Assembly: GCA_026874595.1 (NCBI GenBank)
Contig: CM049309.1
Location: 3,196,076 to 3,260,075, forward strand
Source: Sipunculus nudus
Lineage: Eukaryota; Annelida; Sipuncula; Golfingiida; Sipunculidae
Direction of reading: 5' to 3'
Length of the DNA stretch: 64,000 bases
The position numbers and the translations under genes were made by a program. This document shows, piece after piece, positions 1-11,100 of this stretch; within the stretch, counting starts at the first letter, position 1; every line of letters starts with the position of its first letter. The notes beneath the pieces were generated by a model that had not been told where the DNA came from, did not search any database, and saw only the letters and a program-made list of their open reading frames with translations.

Positions 1-2085
1 TTAGGCAGATAAGTCAAACTACTACTGAGATATGAGTGATTTTAGCCCACGGCAGACAAACAAAAGGACTTGTGCAAAAAAGGTGGCAGGTGGCGCCACC
101 AATTTTGTGTATGATTAAGAGCTATGTGAGATCAATACACATGCAAAATTTCAGGGGGATATGTCAAACCAGTCCTTATATATATGCCTGAATGTCTGCA
201 GCGTATACATAAATATAGGTGGCGCCACCAGCCACAAAATCAAGAAAGCTATCAAAGATGTATAAACATGCAAAAAAACCTGTGCAGAATGATTGCAGGT
301 GGCGCTACCAGTTTTGCATATGATAAACAGCTATGTGAGATCTATTGAAATGCAAAATTTTGGCCCAACTGGTCAAACGGTTCCCGAGATATGAGCTTGG
401 AAGTCTGCAGCTTAAACGTGAATGTAGGTGGCGCCACCTGTCATAAAATCAAGGAAGCTGTCCAGGATTTATACACATGCAAAATTTCAGGTGGATAAGT
501 CCAACAAATGCAAAGATATGAGTGTTTTTATCCCAAGGCAGATGAACATATGGACGCTGTGCAAAAATGGTTGCAGGTGGCGCCACCATTTTTAGTGTAT
601 GTTATAAAGCTTTCCAAGGGCTACATTTGTGCAAAATCTTTAGCCTTATCGGTCAAAGGGTTCCCGAGATATGTGGGTTTATGTGTGGAAACAGATGCAC
701 AAATGGACGATGGGCAGAGAGGAAAGGTCAGAGGTCAACAAAAAATGAGGGCGCAGCAGTTCACATGAGACCAATCATAATTCTGGATTTTAAAAAATTC
801 TGCCCAGTGGTTATGGAGGAGTTCTCCAGAAACCTATGCGGTGATGGCGGCAGCGTCTGCGTCCGACTGAAAACATAGTATCTGCAAAACTCTGTTTTGG
901 CAGATACAATGATTGTAGCTGGCACCACCAGTCTTATATACAACGAAGAGATATATACATATGCTCTATGTCAGACTGATATGTCAAACCCCTCCTGTAA
1001 AATAAAAGCAGGGACATACACTGTGCAAAAATTATTGTAGGTGGCGCCACCAGTCTTGTAAACTATAAAGCTACACGATATGTATAAACATGCCCAATTT
1101 TAGGTTGATGTATCAAATTCCTCTGTAGGAATAAGCAGGCGCATACACTGCAAAAGTCAATGTAGGTGGCACCACCTGTCTTGTAAATGACGCATAGACA
1201 GGTCAAAATATCAGTCCAATACATCAAACTTCCTCAGCCAAAAAGCACTGAAAACCATTTGATCAAACTTGAATTATCAACATCTGAGGATAATTAATGT
1301 GTGAGATTTAAGAATTTGACCCAGTGGTTTTTGAGAAGATCTTTGTAGCCACTGAGCTAAAATGGGCTGTTATGGCATATGACTAAATTCAGCTTCCCAT
1401 AACTTAGCCAAAACTCACTGAAAAGAGACCATTTGAACAAACTTCAGAAAGCAATTCCCTAGGATCATTTCTGTGCGATATTAAAAATTTTGGCCATATG
1501 GTTTCAGAGAAGTAGTTTTTTGTAGCCCTCAGTGTGATACAGGCACTCATGACCCTGTACAAAAAAGGCCGATGCAGGTGGCGCCACCAATACCTCAATT
1601 TCAGATATGACCTATGTGACCAACATTGGCATAAAATTTGGTGATGATAGCTCCATCCGTTTCTGAGATTTAAATTTTAATATGCCTTTTTGCACAGTTA
1701 ACAAAGTTCAACCTCCTGTAACTCGGCCAAAAATCTCCAAACTGGAACCATTCGAACAAACTTGAGGAAAGATTGTTCCAGGGATCATTTCTGTGAAATA
1801 TTGGACAATTTGGCTGGACAGTTTCGAAGAAGAAGATTTTTAAAGCTTTTTTAGCTTTTTCCCTATAAAATCTAAGAAAATACAGTTAGAAAAGAAATAA
1901 ACAAAATCCAATATAGTTTTTTGGATGAATGATTATTTGCAAAAAATTTGGTGATGCTAGCTCCTGCCGTTTTGAGATAGCTATGGTTAACGTACAGACG
2001 ACGCACGCCGCACGACGCATGACACACGACGCACGACGCCGCACCATCGCATAAGCTCACAGGTTCGCTAAAAATGAGCATTAAT
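1..2085 (+). mobile_element. Family B repeat, 3' portion
   Basis: This is the right-hand part of a family B element, cut on the left by the window edge. Units of roughly 80-150 bp each carry the palindrome GGTGGCGCCACC or a one-base variant (exact copies near 89, 218, 427, 577, 1041 and 1576). It ends near 2040-2080 with the family terminus CATAAGCTCACAGGTTCGCTAAAAA. The same sequence recurs at 12478-14020 and 22797-26838, at 56263-64000, and inverted at 39692-41610. Short ORFs here are chance frames shared between repeat copies; there is no gene. Confidence 0.75.
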
Positions 2086-3027
2086 CATGACTCATGGATC
2101 AAAGATCAGCACCTGATACTTTTGACCTAATTTACCAGGTAGAAATCTACCAGGGTCTACTTAACCTATTTCTGCTAATAACTTTGTTACGACTCAATGA
2201 TTTTCAACACAGATGATGTCAATGTATAACTTGTCCCCTAGAAACATTTAAGGAATTTACATGAAGGGACTCATGTCATGCCAAAGTTGCTGATTGAATA
2301 TAAAAATTCTATATCAATTAGGAAACTAGGGACCCATGGGTCTTGATGCACAGCTGAATTTGTCTATTTCAAAATATGGGTCCTGTGATCAGTTTGAAGA
2401 TAACTTGTCTACCAAAGCCGGAGTTATCATCCATAAACTTATTTGTGAATAGATGGGCCCTGTGACCTTGATCTTTGACCTAAGGAGCCCAAAAGCAAAA
2501 GAAAAATTCAGCTACTGGCAGGTGCACCACATGTGGAAGAGGGAAGGTTTGCAATGAAAGGTTAGGCGTAAAATACACCACAATCTTTCTAAAGTAGTGG
2601 GTCCTGTGACCTTGACCTTTGATAACATGACCCCGGAATCAACAGAGTTCTAACTTTAGTGGTTGGTCATATATAAGGCAAGTTTGAAACCAATATTTCA
2701 AACCAAACCATTGTTATCATCTGGAAACTAATTTGTGGATAGATGGCCCCTGTGACCTAGCCGTGACAAACACGACTCAGTTAGGACCCCCTACTGATTC
2801 GTGACACAAGCCACATTGAGAACCGCCCTGCGAGTCCAGGCCACGCTTTACAATGTATCTCCGCATACAGTCAGCAGGCAGACTGTAGGCAGAAATCTCC
2901 CATACATGCAGAACAATATACGAATATATTGGTTTTAACAGAATATTTCACACACATAGTAGGTGTCATTGGAGAGATAAGAAACTTATTAAAAGGTCTA
3001 GTGGAGTTATTTGAAGTAAAACGATAC

Positions 3028-3163
3028 CTGTAAGGAATGAGGTGTTGTCAAAAATGACAAAAATATTTGCATCCTCATGGGGCCTTATAATGCGATCCTC
3101 TGAGTTAGATGTCCAGGCACTCTGGCAAGCTAGTGATCTGGCCATAATGTCAGAGGCCCGAAC
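3028..3163 (-). other. Exon-like fragment in repeat DNA
   Basis: On the minus strand an open frame of about 45 codons runs without stops from a possible acceptor (gcgccag, near 3164) to a good donor (ACAG|GTATCG, donor at 3022-3027). Its end reads HEDANIFVIFDNTSFLTG. It does not resemble the surrounding repeat and has exon-like composition. I do not recognise the protein. It could be a captured or stranded gene fragment, or chance. Confidence 0.25.
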
Positions 3164-3388
3164 TGGCGCTACCTGTGACCTTGACCTTGTGACCCCAAAA
3201 GTTTTTTCCACTTTTGGCAATATCCCATATTGAGATATTTAAAATTTTGTGTGATTTTCACCATATTAGGCAATATTCATGGTCAAGGCCCCTCTCAAAG
3301 GAAAGGTCATGACCCCAATTTAAATGTACATCATCCCATAACCATATATCTGTATATGTACATATATGTATATGCATAATATAAAAAA

Positions 3389-5054
3389 ACAAGTGACCTA
3401 TGGGTCATGACGCTCAGCTGACTGGGAAGAGATTTGCAAAAGGAAATTTTATCATCTGAATGGAAGTATATACCCATTCAACTGAAGCATCAAACAGATT
3501 AACCAACAGGCTGAGATTGTGTCTGTATTAATATATCTAAAAAATAGATAAAAAATGCGTAAACTTTAAAAAAAAATTACAGGTGGCTTCACCAGTCTAC
3601 AGAAACTAATAAAAAGACTTAATGGTCAATATCCAATAGTGGTCTCTGGATTAGTTGTTCAGATACTTTAGCTTTTGTATCAAATTTTCCATTATTCTGA
3701 GGGATACTTTGGAGTCCTATAGCATGGAGGATATGGGAAACAGAGACCTAATTTCAGGTTAGTCATTGAGAAACTGGAGTTTTTGTATCATATTTTTCAT
3801 TATTCTGGGGAGTATTTTGGAGCCATACAGCTTAATGGACATGGGTAACAGAGACCTAATTTCAGGTTTCCATGGAGATTTTTCAGGGGTCTCCCTGTGT
3901 GTAAAGAATGAAGATTCTACGTCCAGTTGTTATGATTTGTGCCCTGTTAACAGATGTTCATATCTTCAAAGGTCTCAAAAATAGAGAAAAAAATTTAAAA
4001 GAAAGCCCGAACAAATACATGTGGTGCAACCAGGCTGCAGAAACTGATGAAACACGCCATGATCAATATCCATGCAAACAATTATGGTGATCTCTGCGTT
4101 AGTTGTTCAGATACTTCCGCTTTGTATCAAATTTTCCATTATTCTGAGCTGTACTTTGGTGTGCCATAGCTCAAAGGATATGGGTAACAGAGACCTAATT
4201 TCAGGTTTCCATGGAGAATTTTTATGGGTCTCCCTGTGTGTCAAGTATGAAGATTCTAGGTCCAGTTGTTACAATTTGAACCCTGTTAACAGATAACTAC
4301 ATCCTTAAAGGTCTCAAAAATAGAGAAAAAAATTGTAAAAATTTGAAAAATATAGGAGGCGCCACCAGTCTGCAAAAACTGATGAAACATCTCATGATCA
4401 ATATGTATGCCAAAAATCATGACCATCAGTGATGTAGTTAATCAGATATTGAAGTTTTTTTTATGAAATTTTTGACTATTCGGGGGGGTCCTTTGGGGTC
4501 CCATAGCTCGAAGGATATGGGTAACAGAGTCCTAATTTTTGGTTTCCATGGAGACTTTTCATAGGTCTCTCAGAATGTCAAGAATGAAGATTCTAGGTCC
4601 AGTCTTTACGATTTGTGCCCTGTTAACAGATGTTCACATTTTTAAAGGTCTCAAAAATAGAGAAAACAGTTCGTAAATAATCGAAAAATACAGGTGGTGC
4701 CACCAGTCTGCAGAAACTGATGAAACATCTCATGATCAATATGTATGCCAAAAATCATGATCATCAGTGATGTAGTTAATGAGATATTGAAGTTTTTGTA
4801 TGAAACTTTTCACTATTCTAGGGGTTACTTTGGGGGCCCCATAGCTCGAAGGATATGGGTAACAGAGACGTAATTTCTGGTTTCCAAGGAGATTTTTCAT
4901 GGACCTTTCAGAATGTCAAGTTACAAAATTCTAGGTACAGCGGTTACGATTTGTGCCTGGTAAAGGGACAGACAGACGGACAGACAGACAGATGGACGAA
5001 GGACAAAGAGTGATTGCTATAGCTCAGCATGACTGAAAGTCAGCTGAGCTAAAA
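3389..5054 (+). mobile_element. Family A2 Helitron-like element
   Basis: The element begins ACAAGTGACCTATGGGTCATGACGCTCAGCTG. It contains about three tandem units of the ~338-bp A2 core ('gatatgggtaacagagacctaatttcagg' recurs in each). It ends with a (GGAC/AGAC)n tract at 4970-5005 and the terminal hairpin 'agctcagcatgactgaaagtcagctgagctaaaaa'. There is no coding sequence, so it is non-autonomous. The Helitron/Helentron assignment is inferred from the end structure and the lack of a clear target duplication. Confidence 0.6.
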
Positions 5055-5455
5055 ACTGTTAATTTTTTTACTTATAATGCTCACAGTGCTGTCAAGTGGT
5101 AATGATAGGGTTATTTAACAGCACAAAAACAAGAAAAGGTTAATAGGTGGCGCCACCTGTTTCTGGTACATGACAGCACTATTCAAGATCTTCAGTCAAC
5201 TTGAATTTTTTTTTAATCAAGATTTCTTGAGATATTTAAGAATTTGAGTGATTTTCCCCCAAAACAGACCTATTCAAAGTCAAGGTCACTCTCCTAGTAA
5301 AGGTCATGACCCCATTTTAAAAAGACTTCGTCCTCTCACCCATATCTAGTTTTGTAAAGATCCTTGAAATATTTTCAAGTTATCTCGCCTGAGAGAAATC
5401 TCTGCTGCGGCACAACTGTGCCTAATACATATTTACCCAACTTTGTCTAGGGAAA

Positions 5456-6319
5456 CAATTAAAGTCAAGAAGATATCTCGATTATGACTAGAAGATTTAC
5501 ACTAATCCCCATTCATGTGTTTGTGTGTGTTTGTCCACAACATTACTCAAGAAAGCAGTCTTGAACAGAATGGATATATATTGATGAAGAATTACTGAAT
5601 TTTACACCAGGTTTTTTTGAAAAATTAAAATACAATTTATTAATTTGAAGTTGTGGCTTAAACTTATCCCAAAATGGTGTATCTTTTCATAAGACACAGA
5701 GGTTCTCACAGGTTATTAGGCTATTTCTTTTATAATCCAGCAAAACTATGCATAATATTGTCTCCATATTTTTTTTTATTATTAAATATTTTTATGATTA
5801 AATATAGAAGTAACAAAAATGCATAATACTGATTTAATTATACATGGACAATTCAAAAGCTGCCTCGGACATTTTGAACCCTCAAAAATCCACCAGGCTC
5901 TCCACAATTTTTACTGGAGAGACACTAACTTGAGGAGAATTTCCTCTGAAAGCCCAGTAATTTAAATATTTTAATTTAACAAAATGGACCAATTCAAAGT
6001 CAACATGTCACCCTAAATATGAAGCTCATGACCCATATTTGTATAAGCTTCTTCCTTTGGCTTCTCTGCAAATGTTGAATATTTATTACTTTCTTTCTTC
6101 CTCACAAGGACTTCTGTGGATGGCATAGTATCCCTGAGCTCAAATCTGGGGCATCTACCTAATAACAGCAAGGCCCATGCCCAGCTAAGCTCTGTCACCA
6201 GAGATCTTGCTCTCCAAACCCACTCCTGCAGCTATTTTATGAACAACAAGGAAACTCAGACTGAAATCATAATTGCCAATCAAAGCCAATATGACAAGTC
6301 TCCTGAGGACAACAGAGCT
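5456..6319. other. No recognisable gene
   Basis: This is AT-rich sequence with no gene I can support. A 107-codon open frame from 6116 and an opposing frame at 6013-6198 have no recognisable motif and no convincing splice sites. Confidence 0.5.
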
Positions 6320-7485
6320 CACTGGTACGGGTCATTCAGAGAATCCTTAACCTTTAACCCCCAAATTATATGTGGGATTCCTTACCCCCTATACAATACA
6401 TATATGAAATATGAAAGCTATATGGCGAGTGGTTGTTGAGTTATACAGAGTTATCCCTAAACGTTAACCTGAGCAAGGTTGGGATCTGTACACAGTTTGT
6501 TTGTAAAGTGCTAATAACTGGTCCAGAAATTAAGCTATTGGGAAAGTTTTAATAGCTGTGCTGGGTATTGTCACTGTACATCAGTCTACTCAGTTGATTA
6601 AAATATCCTCATCAGCAAATGGAGCAATGAGCCTTACAAAAAACTTTAACTGGACTTGTTAATGATCAAAAGGTGCCTGTGACCTTGACCTTTGGATCCC
6701 TAAATCATACAGGGATTCCTTATCCCCTGTGCTATATATATGTGAAATATAAAAGCAATAGGGTACGTGGTTACCCAGTTATAAAGAGTAAACAAAACAT
6801 TTAACCTGAGTAGGTTTTGATCTGTACAAATTTGGTCTAATTAAGGGCAATAGAATTAAAACATGGTGAAAACTTTCAATAGCTGTGCTAGGTATTGTCA
6901 TTATACATCAGTGTATTCAGTTTAATCGAAATGTCTTCATTAGCAGTGGAAAAATGAGACTAACAATAAAACTTTAACTGGACTTGTTCATGAACATTGG
7001 CCTGTGATCTTGACCTTTTAATCCCCAAATCATAGTGGGTATTAATAACCACCTATAAAATACATATGTGTTAATAACCACCTATAAAATACATATGTGT
7101 AATATGAAAGCAATAGGGTACGTGGTTATCAAGTTATAAAGAATAACAAAACATTTAACCTGAGTAGGCTTTGATCTGTACAAATCTGGTCTAATTAAGG
7201 GCAATAGAATTAAAACATGGTAAAAACTTTCAATAGTTGTGCTAGGTATTGTCATTCTACATCAGTGTAGTCAGTTTAATTGAAATGCCTACATTAGCAG
7301 TGGAAAAATAAGACTAACAATAAAACTTTAACTGGACTTGTTCATGAACATTGGCCTGTGATCTTGACCTTTTAATCCCCAAATCATAGGGGGTATTAAT
7401 AACCACCTATAAAATACATATGTGTAATATGAAAGCAATAGGGTCAGTGGTTGCCAAGTTATGGACCTAACAAAAAACTTTAACC
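6320..7485 (+). repeat. Tandem repeat, ~330-350-bp unit
   Basis: About three and a half diverged units follow each other. The phrase 'cttgaccttttaatccccaaatcata' (and variants) recurs near 6345, 6685, 7012 and 7362. Each unit then has 'tatgaaagcaatagggtacgtggtta', 'taacctgagtaggttttgatctgtaca' and 'gctaggtattgtcat'. One unit carries an extra duplication of 'ttaataaccacctataaaatacatatgtg' near 7040-7100. Confidence 0.75.
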
Positions 7486-7499
7486 TGGGGTTGCTACAG

Positions 7500-7609
7500 A
7501 AGCCGTCCATGCCGATGTTACGGTATAAGCTCTCCTGAACTTTGTAACGGCGAGCTAAAATAATTGCCACATAGTAATCATTAGTCATTACTGTTCCAAT
7601 GCCAGTCAT
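7500..7609 (-). other. Coding-like fragment, unassigned
   Basis: Just outside the tandem array, the minus strand reads an open frame containing NDYYVAIILARRYKVQ and then ESLYRNIGMDGFCSN. It has mixed, protein-like composition unlike the surrounding AT-rich DNA. An upstream in-frame stop lies 9 nt before the first ATG and no clear splice donor follows. It may be a gene fragment. I do not recognise the family. Confidence 0.2.
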
Positions 7610-7838
7610 ATGACTGCTTCAGCTGCCTTATTATTAAATAGCTTCAATTGTGTCCTGCTAAAATATGGTCTCTTGGGAAGAAGGTTGGCTGAATAAGCCT
7701 TGTTTGTTATAGGAAGATGGTCTAGGGACACCACAAAATAACTTTACAAGAAATACCACAAGATTTCTCACATATGTGTACTTCACAGACAAACAGCAAT
7801 TAAAAGACAATAAAACCTGATTACATTTATATATGTTA

Positions 7839-7895
7839 TTTATTGTACAGTACGTGGCATGTGCAGTCAGTTTGTCATCTTAAAGAAAATTTATT
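7839..7895 (-). terminator. NDUFA7: NDUFA7 poly(A) signals (candidates)
   Basis: Two AATAAA hexamers on the minus strand lie at 7895-7890 and 7844-7839, about 155 and 205 nt after the NDUFA7 stop codon. Either would give a short 3'UTR. Confidence 0.5.
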
Positions 7896-8048
7896 TATAA
7901 CCCTCAGATCAGTCTATATAACTGACAGTCAATGAAGCGAACTGTTAACGAGAACGGCATGCATTCTTAGCTACACACTCAGCTCTGTGCTGATGTGACT
8001 TCTGGGTTTTTCGTTACTAAGTTTGTTGAGAGATGAAGATCACAGCGT

Positions 8049-8100
8049 TTACTCTAACCGGAAACCTGGTACAGGTACTCGGGGTTTCACTGCAGAGTTC
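8049..8100 (-). CDS. NDUFA7: NDUFA7 exon 4 (coding part)
   Basis: Acceptor ttgtttcag, then [16 protein letters not shown] and stop TAA at 8051-8049. The proline-rich tail corresponds to the C-terminal region of the family. Confidence 0.9.
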
Positions 8101-11100
8101 CTGAAACAAAGTATAAATTATATATAAGTATTATTATTATATCTTAATTATACCCCAACACAGGCTTTGAATACATAAGTGATAGGGATCTAAGGAAGTT
8201 TATAAAATGAAAAGACACAGCAAGTTTCATCATTATCTTACAAGTCAAGCAGTGAAATAGTTTCATCTTTAACCAGAAGAGGGCAGCAATGCCCTGAAAC
8301 AAGAATTGTCACCAGCTGCCATCCTGGACGGTACAATTTTCCCATATCTTTGTGACTTGCAAAGATTGGCCACAAGGTTTCCTGTCATTTAACTCTATTT
8401 AGTTAAATAGCAAATGTTGAGATGTGTAAATATAAATGAATTAGGCCATCTGATATCTATCCATGCAGTTTTCTGCCCACATGAAGTAAAGGTTTGGAAA
8501 TTAGAATTGCAGATACTGGCTTCTAGCAATTACATTTTGAAGGGTTCAGAATACCATCAAAAGATACAAAAAAACCAGCAGTCAAATTAAATTTACTTGA
8601 TCACCTTACTTGTGTTGAAGTAATATGCCTGTAATTTCTGCAAATTTAATTTAATCATTACTAGGTTAAACCACAAGTTTTAAAGATGTATACAAAGAAC
8701 CATACATTAAGTTATTAAGTAATAATTATCAAAAGGACAGAAATCAAATTTATTCATTTTCCAAAAGTTAAACTTTGAAAGAATCATCACTGGTAAACAC
8801 AAGGTATATGAGACTATGAGTAACAGATAACAAAGTAGTTTATTCTTTCACCAATAGATGGCAGTGGCACCTGCAATTAGGTATGCCACTGGCGAACCAT
8901 GAAGGCCTATGGAAGACATTTATAACTGTCGTATATTTCCTGCTAAATCAATAAAGTTATGCAGAAGATGCAATAAAGCATTTAATTTTTTATATTAATT
9001 ATGTAATGTCAAGTGTTTTCATACTAGATACCTTCAAACCACACAGAATAATATGTTTTTCCCTATGTCTTTTTGCTGGTTTAACTGTATAAAGCAAGAA
9101 CTAGTGAACTAAGTGTATATTGCAAGAGCAATAAATGTTGATGCAGACACAGATAAAGCTTGAAGAGGTTGATTCAGCAGCACTGTTTGGCCTTGGCAGA
9201 GGGAAGCACTCTACTGAGATCTCTTCCCGTTACATATAAACTGCTCACCCTTCCTGTCCTGTAGTGAGTAACCTTTGACCTCCGGTAAAAGCTACTGTTG
9301 GTGGTACTGACTCTCGTCTCCCATCTCTAGTGAAGTAGTAATTTTCGCTAAGTTTGTGGGATGTTCCAAATGGAAGCTGAGGTAAAGGCTGTTCTCTGCC
9401 AACATAAATATATAATTTATATATGAAACCGTATAATATACAGGCTTTGGAGCTGTAATTATACATTCACTTATGATACAACATTTATACTGGTTAGTGT
9501 GTTCTTATTTTAAATCCAAGCCCACTTTCTTCTTGTCTGTAGAAATATTACAAAACATCCTTTACAATGACAATAAACAATGAGAGAATAGGATGCTTTT
9601 TAATTTGTTTCTGATAGTGACCATATTACACACATTTCACACCTTACCTGACACTATTATTTAATGTCAGACATAGGCCAGAAAACATGTATATCAAAGC
9701 ACACAGGCTGCTTGTTTTGTTTAAATCAACATATTTATAAAATGCTTGGGCCTGCCAAAATAATAAAAAAAAATCAACAAGGGCATTTGACAGCAAGTCA
9801 GATAGGCCAGCTTTGCATATGGTGTTTTGCACAAAATGGCCTTTCTACCTCCACAAATAAGCAACATACCACATTAGATTACACATTCTTCCCGTTTGTC
9901 AACATTGTTGTGTTTACAAACATGTTGGTAATAAACAAGTTCACACATCCTTCACAAAGACCTTATCAGAACTTTTCACAACCAAAATTACCCTTAGATC
10001 ATTTATATATATACAGAGGAAGCCAGCAATCACATAAATTCTTTTTCAAAAGGCAGGTAATTGGGCACCTTTAACCTGTATATTGTTAGTCCTCACAGGC
10101 TTGTTTGATAATTATCAAAATAATATTTTAACATACAGAGGTTTGCTTCCACTTAACTAAAATGTCAATGACTTTTCTTCAGCAGTCTGTTAAAAGTTAA
10201 TCACCTTTCTATAATTTAAAATAGCGTTTCCATTTTTCAGGCTATTACAGAATACCATCTGTTTTCGTTAATACTTGCAGAAATTTCACAAAAGGTTTAT
10301 TTATCAGACTGATATTAAGCATCTGGTTCATAACTAAACAAGAAAACTTTGGTAATATGATCTACCATGTGAAACTTAAATTTAAAATGAGAATAATGAT
10401 GAAATAAATTCCAATTTGTCAGAAATTTAAAATTTTTAATTCTGAAGCCTAAAATCACTAGATTTTTATGTCATGATTTTTAAGTCATCATTTTTATTGT
10501 TTAAACTTATTGGCATTTAAGGGAAAAATAAACCCTTGGGGATAAGCATAATATACAAGCATTTATTACAATTTATACATGCTAGCTTTCAACATTAACT
10601 TACAAAATATAATAACTGTCATAAAATGTGTAGTTCCAACATGTTGAATAAATAAAGAACCTTAAAAGAAATACCATACAAGCTCCTCAAAGTGACTTAC
10701 TTAGGAGAATAGCTGTATCCTTCAAATCTGTGAGTAGTTTTCAAGGCCCTCTGAAATGTAAATAAAAGTAAAATTGAAACTGGTATCAGATAAAACAAGT
10801 GACCCAGCCGACTGACATGTTGATAATATGTCCTTGCACAGACAACAAATTAAGATAGGTGGCATCATTGTTCTTGCATATTAGCTTAATTTCATCAATC
10901 TGGCAATTTGTGTGTATTTTGCATTGTTTCTGGGGTGCTCAAACATACCACTAAACTCTGAGAATACAGGTCTCTGTGACCCAATTTCAGGTTTCTGGGG
11001 AGAACTTTTGAGGAACTCTCAGGCTGTCAAGTTAAAAGATTCTGGGCCTCATGATTATTATTTGTGCCCTACTTTGGTATTGAATTTTCAATTATTCTGA

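Larger units (their letters stand above)
2100..5455 (+). mobile_element. Family C-type repeat, interrupted
   Basis: This stretch holds segments rich in 'cctgtgaccttgacctttga' like the 290-bp core at 14880-16990. Its right end (about 5055-5455) matches 17190-17613, including a GGTGGCGCCACC box near 5147 and the terminal 'actttgtctagggaa'. An A2 element (3389-5054) is inserted in it. The flank 'tatgcataatataaaa' at 3370-3386 is the same as at 17161, and matching sequence resumes after 5055. The left boundary is uncertain. Confidence 0.55.

Noticed and set aside
6013-6439. Overlapping ORFs on both strands
   Set aside because: No domain, no conserved motif, and no plausible exon boundaries.
9664-10074. 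136-codon ORF on the plus strand
   Set aside because: It lies in NDUFA7 intron 2, has no recognisable domain, no splice or promoter support and low-complexity AT-rich context.
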